Shown: piece by piece, positions 1-5,132 of the stretch
Layout: the number at the start of each line of letters is the position of its first letter
How positions within the stretch are numbered: position 1 is the first letter of the stretch
Source: CAZLLE01 sp964560425
Lineage (GTDB): Bacteria > Campylobacterota > Campylobacteria > Campylobacterales > QNZT01
NCBI GenBank assembly: GCA_964560425.1
Contig: CAZLLE010000053.1
Span: forward strand, 1 to 6,992
DNA length: 6,992 nucleotides
Reading direction: 5' to 3'
The notes under the pieces: model-generated
The model's database searches: none
What the model was told of the DNA's origin: nothing
The model's input: the letters and a program-made list of their open reading frames with translations, nothing else
Translations under genes and position numbers: made by a program

Positions 1-165
1 ATTAGTTTTCACAACTTCTCCACTTCCGTGAATAACTTGAGGGATGCAAGATGTGCAGATAAGTACCTCTTCACCTAGGCATTTGGCGTGTATGTATACT
101 GTTTTTTCTCTATCATTTGACTCTTTTAGGCATACATTACAGTACTGCTTATTGTTTATTTCCAT
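1..165 (-). CDS. Small CxxC/CxxC zinc-ribbon-like protein, N-terminal part (cut by window edge)
   Basis: An open frame of 55 codons runs from an ATG at 165 down to base 1 without a stop, so the C-terminus lies outside the window. The protein begins MEINNKQYCNVC and has two CxxC pairs, C9-x2-C12 and C37-x2-C40, plus an extra C29. This spacing is typical of a small zinc ribbon or another metal-binding knuckle. The start is supported by a ribosome-binding sequence (AAAGGA in the minus-strand reading, about 173-178) seven or so bases upstream. The gene is divergent from luxS and shares a 112-base control region holding an FNR-like palindrome. There is no signal peptide or membrane segment, so it is probably cytoplasmic. 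I do not recognise the family; the metal-binding role is inferred only from the cysteine pattern. Confidence 0.68.
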   Translation of the reverse strand, partial: MEINNKQYCNVCLKESNDREKTVYIHAKCLGEEVLICTSCIPQVIHGSGEVVKTN

Positions 166-193
166 GAAAAATCCTTTGGTTTAATTTGTTGTT

Positions 194-199
194 ATTATA
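194..199 (-). promoter_or_regulatory. Candidate -10 box for the divergent zinc-ribbon gene
   Basis: Read on the minus strand, 199-194 is a perfect TATAAT. It predicts a transcription start near 187 and a leader of about 22 bases before the ATG at 165, long enough to include the ribosome-binding site. No good -35 hexamer is seen. That fits either the relaxed -35 of Campylobacterota promoters or an activator-dependent promoter. The region is very AT-rich, so chance TATAAT matches are expected. Confidence 0.42.
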
Positions 200-205
200 T
201 TAGTT

Positions 206-211
206 TATAAT
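206..211 (+). promoter_or_regulatory. Candidate -10 box for luxS-bioA (distal)
   Basis: A perfect TATAAT lies 66 bases before the luxS ATG and predicts a start near 218. Together with the minus-strand box at 194-199 it forms an inverted repeat (TATTATA, six bases, TATAATA; 193-212), so two divergent -10 elements stand almost back to back. Transcription from here would run through the FNR-like palindrome at 222-235. A bound regulator there would be expected to repress. Confidence 0.35.
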
Positions 212-221
212 ATATGAGGGA

Positions 222-235
222 TTGATTTTAATCAA
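222..235. promoter_or_regulatory. FNR/Crp-type operator palindrome
   Basis: The sequence TTGATTTTAATCAA matches the classical FNR consensus TTGAT-N4-ATCAA at all ten fixed positions; the symmetry extends to TTGATT-TT-AATCAA. Its centre is 228.5. Relative to the predicted minus-strand start at 187, that is exactly -41.5, the standard class II activator position of the Crp/Fnr family. Relative to the two plus-strand -10 candidates it falls at about +10.5 or -25.5, where binding would more likely block luxS transcription. Crp/Fnr-family regulators are common in Campylobacterota, but which one would bind here cannot be told from this window. All bases except one G and one C are A or T, so chance occurrence is possible. 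Confidence 0.5.
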
Positions 236-241
236 ATTAGA

Positions 242-247
242 TATAAT
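242..247 (+). promoter_or_regulatory. Candidate -10 box for luxS-bioA (proximal)
   Basis: A second plus-strand TATAAT lies 30 bases before the luxS ATG. It predicts a start near 254 and a leader of about 24 bases containing the luxS ribosome-binding site (AAGGA, 266-270). The FNR-like palindrome would then overlap the -35 zone. Which of the two plus-strand boxes is used cannot be decided by eye. Confidence 0.4.
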
Positions 248-277
248 TTTTATTAAAAAAATATTAAGGATTTTAAA

Positions 278-787
278 ATGCCAATGTTAGATAGTTTTAT
301 GGTAGACCATACAAAGATGAAAGCACCTGCGGTTAGAGTAGCAAAAACGATGAGTACTCCATGTGGAGATACTATTACAGTATTTGATTTGAGATTTTAT
401 AAACCAAATAAAGATCTTTTTACTGAAAAGGCGATACATACATTTGAGCATCTTTTTGCTGCATTTATTAGAGAGCATCTTAATAGTAAAAAAGTTGAGA
501 TTATAGATGTATCTCCGATGGGATGTAGAACAGGGTTTTATATGAGTCTTTTGGGAACTCCTAGAGAGGAGAAAGTTGCCAAGGCTTGGATGAAGGCTAT
601 GGATGATATCTTAAATGTAAAAAAGAAAAAAGATATTCCTGAATTAAATATATATCAATGTGGAACTTATAAAATGCACTCATTAAAACAGGCTAAAAAA
701 GTAGCAAAATATATAATTAAAAAAGGTATAGGTGTTATGAATAATGAAGAGCTAAAATTAGATGAAAAGCTTTTAAAAAATCTATAA
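278..787 (+). CDS. luxS: S-ribosylhomocysteine lyase LuxS
   Basis: LuxS cleaves S-ribosylhomocysteine to homocysteine and 4,5-dihydroxy-2,3-pentanedione, the precursor of the AI-2 signal. It is a cytosolic metal-dependent homodimer in the activated methyl cycle. The 169 residues match the family's usual length (about 160-171). The metal-binding HTFEH motif gives H54, E57 and H58. SPMGCRTGFY carries the catalytic C83, and YQCGTY carries the third metal ligand C128. All key residues are present, so the enzyme should be active. The ATG start has an AAGGA site seven bases upstream. The stop TAA overlaps the ATG of bioA by one base (TAATG), implying co-transcription and coupled translation. No pfs/mtnN, metE or AI-2 receptor gene lies in the window, so a role in methyl-cycle detoxification is as likely as signalling. 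Confidence 0.98.
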   Translation: MPMLDSFMVDHTKMKAPAVRVAKTMSTPCGDTITVFDLRFYKPNKDLFTEKAIHTFEHLFAAFIREHLNSKKVEIIDVSPMGCRTGFYMSLLGTPREEKVAKAWMKAMDDILNVKKKKDIPELNIYQCGTYKMHSLKQAKKVAKYIIKKGIGVMNNEELKLDEKLLKNL

Positions 788-2079
788 TGGTGACAAATGA
801 GATAATGAGAGAGAGGGATTTAGCCAATATTTGGCATCCCTGCTCTCAAATGAAAGATTATGAGACACTCCCTTTTATTCCAATTAAGTCTGGAAAAGGG
901 GCTTATCTTTATGATTTTGATTCTAATAAATATCTTGATGCTATCTCCTCATGGTGGGTAAATATTTTTGGACACTCCAATCCATATATTAATGAAAAAA
1001 TAAAAGAACAGTTAGAGACATTGGAACATGTGATATTTGCAGGGTTTACTCATGAGAGTGGTGTTAGACTTGCAGAGAGATTAGTGGCTCTTACTCCCAA
1101 AGATTTACAAAAAGTTTTTTTTGCTGATAATGGCTCTAGTGCTGTAGAGATTGCTCTAAAGATGAGTTTTCAATATTATAAAAATAGAGGTGAAGTTAGA
1201 GATATTTTTATATCTTTGGAGAATAGTTATCATGGTGAGACTATGGGGGCTTTGGCTGTGGGTGATGTATCTTTGTATAAAGAGATTTATAATGAGATAT
1301 TAATCAAAACTATTCAAGCCCCTTCTCCTGCGTTGGTTGATGAAGATGAAGCTATTGATGCAATGGAAAAATTATTCAAAAAATATGATGGTAGAATTAG
1401 TGCTGTGATTATAGAGCCATTGGTTCAATGTGCTGGTAGTATGGCAATGTATGATGCTTCATATATTTCAAAACTTAGAGCTTTGTGTGATAAATATGGT
1501 GTTTTTATGATTGCAGATGAGATTGCTGTAGGGTTTGGTAGGACAGGAACTATGTTTGCATGTGAACAAGCTAATGTTACTCCCGATTTTTTATGCCTCT
1601 CTAAGGGTATTACGGGCGGTTATTTGCCACTTTCATGTGTTATGACTACCGATGAGGTATATAGTGCCTTTTATTGTGATTATAGCGAAGGTAAGTCCTT
1701 TTTGGACTCTCATAGTTATACTGGAAATGCTCTTGCTTGTTCTGCTGCAAATGCAACACTTGATATTTTTGAAAATGAGAATATTATTGAACAAAATAGG
1801 CTCAAAAGTGATCAATTATCAAATATGTTAGCAAAATTTAAAAATCTTGAAAATGTCAAAGAGGTAAGACAAAGAGGAATGATCGCAGCAGTTGAACTTC
1901 AAGGGTATGCTCCCGAGAAAAGGGTAGGGCTTGAAATTTATAAATATGCCCTCAAAAATGAAGTTTTACTTAGACCTCTTGGGAATGTAGTCTATTTTAT
2001 GCCTCCATATATCATAAATGAAGAGGAGTTACAGAAAATAACTGATGTAGCTTATGGTGGAATTTCTAAACTTTTATAG
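787..2079 (+). CDS. bioA: Adenosylmethionine-8-amino-7-oxononanoate aminotransferase BioA
   Basis: BioA makes 7,8-diaminopelargonate from 7-keto-8-aminopelargonate in biotin synthesis. It uses pyridoxal phosphate and, unusually, SAM as amino donor. The 430 residues match the family (about 425-450). Fold-type I class III aminotransferase landmarks occur in order: the BioA-typical SSWW at 54-57, GSSAVE at 116-121 (cofactor phosphate contact), SYHGETMG at 147-154 (ring-stacking Y148), DEIAVGFGRTG at 244-254 (D244 to the pyridine nitrogen), the Schiff-base lysine K273 in LSKGITGG, and HSYTGN at 309-314. The N-terminal WHPCSQM at 16-22 is also BioA-like and argues against other class III enzymes. 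The first ATG overlaps the luxS stop and has only a weak ribosome-binding site, so translation is probably coupled. An in-frame ATG six codons later (805) is a less likely start. Other bio genes are not in the window. Confidence 0.96.
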   Translation: MVTNEIMRERDLANIWHPCSQMKDYETLPFIPIKSGKGAYLYDFDSNKYLDAISSWWVNIFGHSNPYINEKIKEQLETLEHVIFAGFTHESGVRLAERLVALTPKDLQKVFFADNGSSAVEIALKMSFQYYKNRGEVRDIFISLENSYHGETMGALAVGDVSLYKEIYNEILIKTIQAPSPALVDEDEAIDAMEKLFKKYDGRISAVIIEPLVQCAGSMAMYDASYISKLRALCDKYGVFMIADEIAVGFGRTGTMFACEQANVTPDFLCLSKGITGGYLPLSCVMTTDEVYSAFYCDYSEGKSFLDSHSYTGNALACSAANATLDIFENENIIEQNRLKSDQLSNMLAKFKNLENVKEVRQRGMIAAVELQGYAPEKRVGLEIYKYALKNEVLLRPLGNVVYFMPPYIINEEELQKITDVAYGGISKLL

Positions 2080-2140
2080 TTTTTTATAACTTTTATACTG
2101 ATTTTGTAAAAAAAATTTTTATTTTGACGATCTGCTTTTA

Positions 2141-2146
2141 TATAAA
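2141..2146 (+). promoter_or_regulatory. Candidate -10 box upstream of the antiporter gene
   Basis: In the 84-base gap after bioA, TATAAA at 2141-2146 is preceded by a T-rich stretch, as in many Campylobacterota promoters. A TTGACG at 2124-2129 resembles a -35 box but is only 11 bases away, too close for a standard sigma-70 pair. The ribosome-binding site AAGGGTGG follows at 2152-2159. The leader would be very short. There is no GC-rich terminator hairpin between bioA and this gene, so read-through from luxS-bioA is also possible. Confidence 0.3.
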
Positions 2147-2163
2147 CTTATAAGGGTGGTATT

Positions 2164-3531
2164 ATGGAAATGAATATTTGGATAATCAGTGCGATTATTT
2201 TGGCAATTGTTGTTGTCTCTAAGTTGTTGGCAAAGAAGACATCAACAGTTGATGTTTTGTGGTTAATTATTTTTGGGGCTTTGTTTGCAAATATAGGGTG
2301 GCTTCCTGAACATAATGAGACATTGGATCTTATTGGTGAATGGGGAATAGTCTTTATTATGTTTGCTCTTGGGTTTGACGAAGATCTATCTCATTTTAAA
2401 GAGGGGCTTCTTAGAAGTTGGGGAATAGCAGTAATTGGGGCTCTATTTCCATTTTTTACAGCCTATTTTACTGCTCAGTTTTTTGGGTTTGATAATAATG
2501 CCGCTCTTCTTTGGGGTTTAACTATGACAGCAACGGCTGTTAGTTTGACTATGGTAACACTCAAAAATGAAGATCTTCATAAAAGTGTAGCAGCTACGGG
2601 TATTATGACCGCTGCTGTTATTGATGATATTTTATCTCTTATTGGTGTTGCAATTGTCGTGCCTATTGCTTTGGCTTCTAGTAGTGCTGTAGGTGGTTTG
2701 GCTAATGAGGGGTTGAATGCTGTTGGGCTTGCTGTTATTTTATTAAAAGTTGTTGCTTTTTTCTTTTTGGTTATTGTTTTTGGTCTTTTTGCATTTCCTG
2801 AAACTGTACCTGAAAAGTTATCTCCAAATGCTTCATTGATTCAAAAAGTTGATTTTTATTTTACACAAATATTTAAATATATTAATATCAAAGATCTTTT
2901 ATTGGCATATAAGGGAGAGTTTACTCCATTAATCATGATCTCGGTTGCCATGAGTTTGGGTGCTGTGGCTCATATGTTTGATTTTCACCCTGCTATTGGT
3001 GCTTATTTGGCTGGATTGTTTTTGAAAAAAGAGTATTTTATCTTTGATGCAGAAGAAGAGAGACGGACAGATCAACATTTTGAGAGTTCAAAGAATGTTG
3101 TAGATCATATCGCTTTTACTGTATTTGGACCAATTTTCTTTGTAACTTTAGGAACAAAAATTCACTTTGATGCACAAATATTGATGGAAATTTTACCAAT
3201 GGTTCTGACTCTATTTGCTGGAATATTTATTTTTCAAATCCTCTCTGCCGCACTTGCTGCAAAATATACAGGTGGATATACTACTCAAGAGAGTGTTATG
3301 ATTGGTTTGGGAATGTTAGGACGGGCTGAACTTGCCTTTATCGTGATCAATTTGGCATTTACAGAGCATCATATTATTAGTGTGGAAGAGTTTTATACTC
3401 TAATCTTTACGCTATTTTTATTAAATGTATCAGTTCCTCTTACTATAAAATGGTGGAAGCCATACTATTTGGGAGAGAAAGAGATGAGATTTTTTACTAC
3501 TAAAGTAGATGTAAAAGCCAAAGGAGTATAA
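2164..3531 (+). CDS. CPA2-family cation:proton antiporter (probable Na+/H+ exchanger)
   Basis: This is an inner-membrane protein of 455 residues, almost entirely hydrophobic helices, with the Na_H_Exchanger fold of the CPA2 family. The transport-site helix reads AAVIDDILSLI with adjacent D154 and D155. A double aspartate is known from electrogenic NapA/GerN-type Na+/H+ antiporters, whereas KefB/KefC carry QD here. Other family marks are TATAVSLTMVTL (122-133), the HPAIGAYLAGLFL segment (275-287), PIFFVTLGTKI (323-333) and LGMLGRAELAF (382-392). In the last, R387 matches the basic residue that pairs with the aspartates in relatives. The protein ends soon after the last helix, so the TrkA-N (RCK) domain of Kef systems is absent. 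A polar stretch at about 212-250 is probably a cytoplasmic loop. The start has the site AAGGGTGG upstream. The exact ion is inferred, not shown. Confidence 0.88.
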   Translation: MEMNIWIISAIILAIVVVSKLLAKKTSTVDVLWLIIFGALFANIGWLPEHNETLDLIGEWGIVFIMFALGFDEDLSHFKEGLLRSWGIAVIGALFPFFTAYFTAQFFGFDNNAALLWGLTMTATAVSLTMVTLKNEDLHKSVAATGIMTAAVIDDILSLIGVAIVVPIALASSSAVGGLANEGLNAVGLAVILLKVVAFFFLVIVFGLFAFPETVPEKLSPNASLIQKVDFYFTQIFKYINIKDLLLAYKGEFTPLIMISVAMSLGAVAHMFDFHPAIGAYLAGLFLKKEYFIFDAEEERRTDQHFESSKNVVDHIAFTVFGPIFFVTLGTKIHFDAQILMEILPMVLTLFAGIFIFQILSAALAAKYTGGYTTQESVMIGLGMLGRAELAFIVINLAFTEHHIISVEEFYTLIFTLFLLNVSVPLTIKWWKPYYLGEKEMRFFTTKVDVKAKGV

Positions 3532-3535
3532 TAAT

Positions 3536-3566
3536 CCAATTTTAAATTATAGGAAAATAAAATTGG
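3536..3566 (+). promoter_or_regulatory. Hairpin spanning the ribosome-binding site and TTG start of the 67-residue gene
   Basis: CCAATTTTA (3536-3544) and TAAAATTGG (3558-3566) form a perfect nine-base inverted repeat with a 13-base loop. The loop contains the ribosome-binding sequence AGGA (3551-3554). The right arm contains the TTG start codon (3563-3565). In the mRNA the start would be paired while the Shine-Dalgarno sits in a loop, so the structure could lower or tune translation. Only two of the nine pairs are G-C, so the stem is weak and could open with temperature or with a translating ribosome arriving from the upstream gene. A control function is inferred. Confidence 0.45.
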
Positions 3567-3766
3567 ATGCAACAACTATACTTTTACAACTTTTCTTGGG
3601 GCTTTTGGGATTTTCATTTTTTATCTATGGTAAAAAACAGAAATCTCTTATGCCTCTTATATCTGGTGTGGGATTGATGGTTATTCCATATTTTATATCA
3701 AATGTTTGGTTGCTTATTGTTGTTGGAGTAGTTTTTGTTTTTTTACCTAAAATGGTGAAGTTCTAA
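3563..3766 (+). CDS. Small two-helix membrane protein, TTG start
   Basis: The product has 67 residues. Two hydrophobic segments at about 5-22 and 33-62 (the second may be two short spans) flank a basic loop, GKKQKS, at 23-28. By the positive-inside rule this loop is cytoplasmic. The start must be TTG: no ATG or GTG occurs in frame upstream after the antiporter stop, the site AGGA is eight bases before the TTG, and the next in-frame ATG falls inside the first third of the protein. The sequence recalls a widespread family of about 65-70-residue proteobacterial membrane proteins that are often annotated, on thin grounds, as amino acid transport proteins; I make no functional claim. It follows the antiporter by 31 bases on the same strand, so an accessory role beside that transporter is possible. 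A hairpin covers its translation start. Confidence 0.75.
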   Translation: MDATTILLQLFLGLLGFSFFIYGKKQKSLMPLISGVGLMVIPYFISNVWLLIVVGVVFVFLPKMVKF

Positions 3767-3794
3767 ACCATCTCTATAAAAAATAGAGTGGTTT
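3765..3794. terminator. Hairpin between convergent genes, likely bidirectional terminator
   Basis: AAACCA-T-CTCTAT (3765-3777, one unpaired T) pairs with ATAGAG-TGGTTT (3783-3794) around a five-base A loop, giving twelve base pairs. It begins within the stop codon of the 67-residue gene and ends six bases before the stop of the convergent phasin-like gene, the classic place for a shared terminator. U-tracts are imperfect: on the plus strand T-rich sequence (GTTTTGTTTTTT, 3804-3815) starts only nine bases after the stem, and on the minus strand a short TTTAG follows. It may act as an mRNA 3' end stabiliser as much as a strict intrinsic terminator. Confidence 0.62.
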
Positions 3795-3800
3795 GGAATA

Positions 3801-4082
3801 TTAGTTTTGTTTTTTAATAAGCTCTTTGAGCTCATCAATATCTTTTTTTGTTGCAAGACCTAGTTCATCAATAATCTCTTTGACTCTGCTCTTTAGTTTC
3901 TCTTCTTGCTCTTGTTTACTTTTTTCGATTCCCTCTTTTGCTTCATCAAAAGATTTTGTCATTTTCTCTTTTGATAATTCACCCTCTTTGATTATTTCAT
4001 CAAATTCAGTTGCAAATTTGTCTTTTAAAAGTAACGCCATGCCAACTCCCTTATAGAGTAGGTCTTTTGTTGCTTGATCCAT
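3801..4082 (-). CDS. Phasin-family coiled-coil protein (PhaF/PhaI-like, small)
   Basis: The product has 93 residues, is highly charged and is predicted to be almost wholly helical. Residues 1-25 (DLLYKGVGMALLLKD) are mildly hydrophobic. A heptad-like, Lys/Glu-rich coiled coil covers about 35-72. The C-terminal segment ELGLATKKDIDELKELI (73-89) is the conserved ending of phasin-superfamily proteins (polyhydroxyalkanoate granule-associated), where it forms a short leucine-zipper-like helix. Such small proteins occur in many bacteria that make no granules, so a granule role is not shown; no PHA synthase gene is in the window. The ATG has an excellent ribosome-binding site (TAGGAG, seven bases away). 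The gene starts 12 bases after the stop of the HsrA-like regulator and is almost certainly in its operon. It ends at the hairpin shared with the convergent gene. Confidence 0.75.
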   Translation of the reverse strand: MDQATKDLLYKGVGMALLLKDKFATEFDEIIKEGELSKEKMTKSFDEAKEGIEKSKQEQEEKLKSRVKEIIDELGLATKKDIDELKELIKKQN

Positions 4083-4094
4083 AACTATCTCCTA

Positions 4095-4751
4095 TTATGC
4101 TTCTACATAGCAAAATTTGTAGCCTCTTCTTCTGATTGTCTCAATACATTTGATACCAAGATTTTTATCGAGCTTTTGTCTGATTGCATTGATAGAGGTT
4201 TCGACAACATTTGGTGTGATAAATTCAGGCTCTTCCCAGATAGCATTTAAAAGTCTATCTTTTGAGATAACTTGATTTTTATGTTCTGCCAAATATACAA
4301 GAATGTCAAAAGGTTTACCCTTTATCTCTATCTCTTTATCACGATAAGATGTCTTCTCTTCACTTATGTCAATTGTAAGTTTACCAATTTTGATACGATT
4401 ATCAATTGTTCTTCTAAGTTTTGCTTCGACTCTTGCTTCTATAATCTCTCTATCAAATGGTTCTTTAATAAAATCATCTGCACCAGCTCTCAAAAATGCT
4501 ATCTCTGTATCTTTATCATTGATAATAGACAATACAATAAGTGGAACTTTGACATTTTTAGATATCTTTTCAATAAATTTTTTTGTCTTATTGAACTCCA
4601 AGTCGTAATCTAGCAATATTAAGTCGTAATTTCTAAATCTTAGAAAGTTCGAACTATCATCAATATCGTATGACTCATCTACTATTACTCTCAATGAAGA
4701 CGCGATAGATTTTACTAATTCTTCTTCTGTTCCTATAGATAATATTCTCAT
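4095..4751 (-). CDS. HsrA/CosR-like orphan OmpR-family response regulator with degenerate receiver
   Basis: The product has 218 residues: a receiver domain at about 1-110 and an OmpR-type winged-helix DNA-binding domain at about 120-216. The second half, including GKPFDIL, NAIWEEPEFITPNVVE, INAIRQKLD and ETIRRRGYKFCY, is strikingly like H. pylori HsrA (HP1043) and Campylobacter CosR, essential orphan regulators of growth and oxidative stress genes in this phylum. The receiver is atypical. The acidic pair after the first strand is replaced by G7-T8, and the conserved lysine in the K-P motif is replaced (KEPF, with E97 where K is expected). An aspartate (D48 in LILLDYD) remains at the usual phosphorylation position, and S75 stands at the Thr/Ser position. 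Phosphorylation therefore looks unlikely. No histidine kinase gene is adjacent. It is co-directional with the phasin-like gene. Whether it is the HsrA ortholog or a paralog cannot be told here, so no gene symbol is given. Confidence 0.9.
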   Translation of the reverse strand: MRILSIGTEEELVKSIASSLRVIVDESYDIDDSSNFLRFRNYDLILLDYDLEFNKTKKFIEKISKNVKVPLIVLSIINDKDTEIAFLRAGADDFIKEPFDREIIEARVEAKLRRTIDNRIKIGKLTIDISEEKTSYRDKEIEIKGKPFDILVYLAEHKNQVISKDRLLNAIWEEPEFITPNVVETSINAIRQKLDKNLGIKCIETIRRRGYKFCYVEA

Positions 4752-4764
4752 GATTTTCCCATTC

Positions 4765-4783
4765 CTTTAGCGATTAGCTAAAG
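4765..4783. promoter_or_regulatory. Perfect inverted repeat in the leader of the HsrA-like gene
   Basis: CTTTAGC (4765-4771) and GCTAAAG (4777-4783) are perfect inverted copies around five bases, GATTA, just 13 bases before the regulator's ATG. Read on the minus strand, the downstream arm runs into AAAGGAA, part of the likely ribosome-binding region. A second five-base repeat, AGTTT-CTT-AAACT (4782-4794), abuts it. On the minus strand the pair reads TTTAAGAAACTTTAGC, two similar TTAAG/TTAGC half-sites ten bases apart. This vaguely recalls the TTAAG-type direct repeats reported for HsrA. An autoregulatory operator or an mRNA hairpin at the ribosome-binding site are both possible. Confidence 0.42.
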
Positions 4784-4810
4784 TTTCTTAAACTAATCAC
4801 AAACGGTATC

Positions 4811-4848
4811 AAAAAAATCTTTAAAAATCAATTTAATTTAGTTTTTAA
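4811..4848 (-). terminator. Weak AT-only terminator-like element after the Dabb gene
   Basis: The 97 bases between the Dabb gene and the HsrA-like gene hold a seven-base inverted repeat (TTAAAAA at 4821-4827, TTTTTAA at 4842-4848). In the minus-strand direction it is followed within three bases by a run of seven T (4817-4811). The stem has no G-C pair and a 14-base loop, so it would be a poor intrinsic terminator. The same stretch must also hold the promoter of the regulator gene, for which I see no convincing -10 box. TTAAAAATCAA also occurs twice here, 30 bases apart (4821-4831 and 4851-4861). Confidence 0.25.
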
Positions 4849-4850
4849 TA

Positions 4851-5132
4851 TTAAAAATCAACTACTTTTGAGCTTTTAGCACTGCTTTTCATGTATGAAA
4901 TGATCTTTTGATGAAATGGGTGTGAAGCATAAGCTTTCAAATCCTCTTTAGAATCAAACTCTGTAATGAGTGCAATATCATAAGCTCTCTCCTCTTGGGC
5001 AAAGTTAATTCCTACCTCGATACCTCTTAAAATATCTATCTCTCCATCCATAGAAAGGAGCTTATTTTTTACCTTTTCTTTGTTTTCTTGCGAATTATCA
5101 TTTAATTTAAAAAATACAATATGCTTAACCAT
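4851..5132 (-). CDS. Dabb (stress-responsive alpha/beta-barrel) domain protein
   Basis: The 93 residues form a single Dabb domain, a dimeric ferredoxin-like alpha+beta barrel. The start MVKHIVFFKLND is the typical first strand with its conserved His4. YDIALITEFDSKEDLKAY (51-68) is the third-strand region. HPFHQKI (71-77) and KVVDF (89-93) close the domain as in family members. Dabb proteins include plant stress proteins and small enzymes such as olivetolic acid cyclase, but most bacterial members have no assigned reaction, so none is assigned here. It is cytosolic, with no signal peptide. The ATG lies inside the end of mobA (eight-base overlap) and has an AAGG site six bases upstream within mobA. 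Translation is therefore probably coupled to mobA. It is the last gene of the leuC-mobA-Dabb run. Confidence 0.87.
   Translation of the reverse strand: MVKHIVFFKLNDNSQENKEKVKNKLLSMDGEIDILRGIEVGINFAQEERAYDIALITEFDSKEDLKAYASHPFHQKIISYMKSSAKSSKVVDF

Noticed and set aside
2124..2153. TTGACG (2124-2129) with TTATAA (2148-2153) as a sigma-70 promoter, 18-base spacer
   Set aside because: The predicted start near 2160 would leave the antiporter's ribosome-binding site out of the transcript.
2080..2163. Intrinsic terminator after bioA
   Set aside because: Only A/T tracts such as AAAAATTTTT are present; no hairpin with G-C pairs followed by a T-run can be drawn.
3826..4056. Plus-strand open frame opposite the phasin-like gene
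   Set aside because: It is Ser/Phe-rich low-complexity sequence expected from the complement of a Lys/Glu-rich coiled coil, with no ribosome-binding site; the minus-strand gene is well supported.
4272..4613. Two plus-strand open frames (4272-4613 and 4366-4608) opposite the response regulator gene
   Set aside because: They are antisense shadows of a clearly conserved OmpR-family gene and have no plausible ribosome-binding site or domain.
4752..4762. A four-codon upstream frame (ATG GGA AAA TCA TGA on the minus strand) overlapping the regulator's ATG
   Set aside because: The nearest Shine-Dalgarno-like GGA directly touches this ATG, leaving no spacing, so initiation there is unlikely.
4821..4861. 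Direct repeat TTAAAAATCAA, two copies 30 bases apart
   Set aside because: It is almost pure A/T, occurs only twice, and one copy is in the coding end of the Dabb gene; likely base composition rather than a repeat family.
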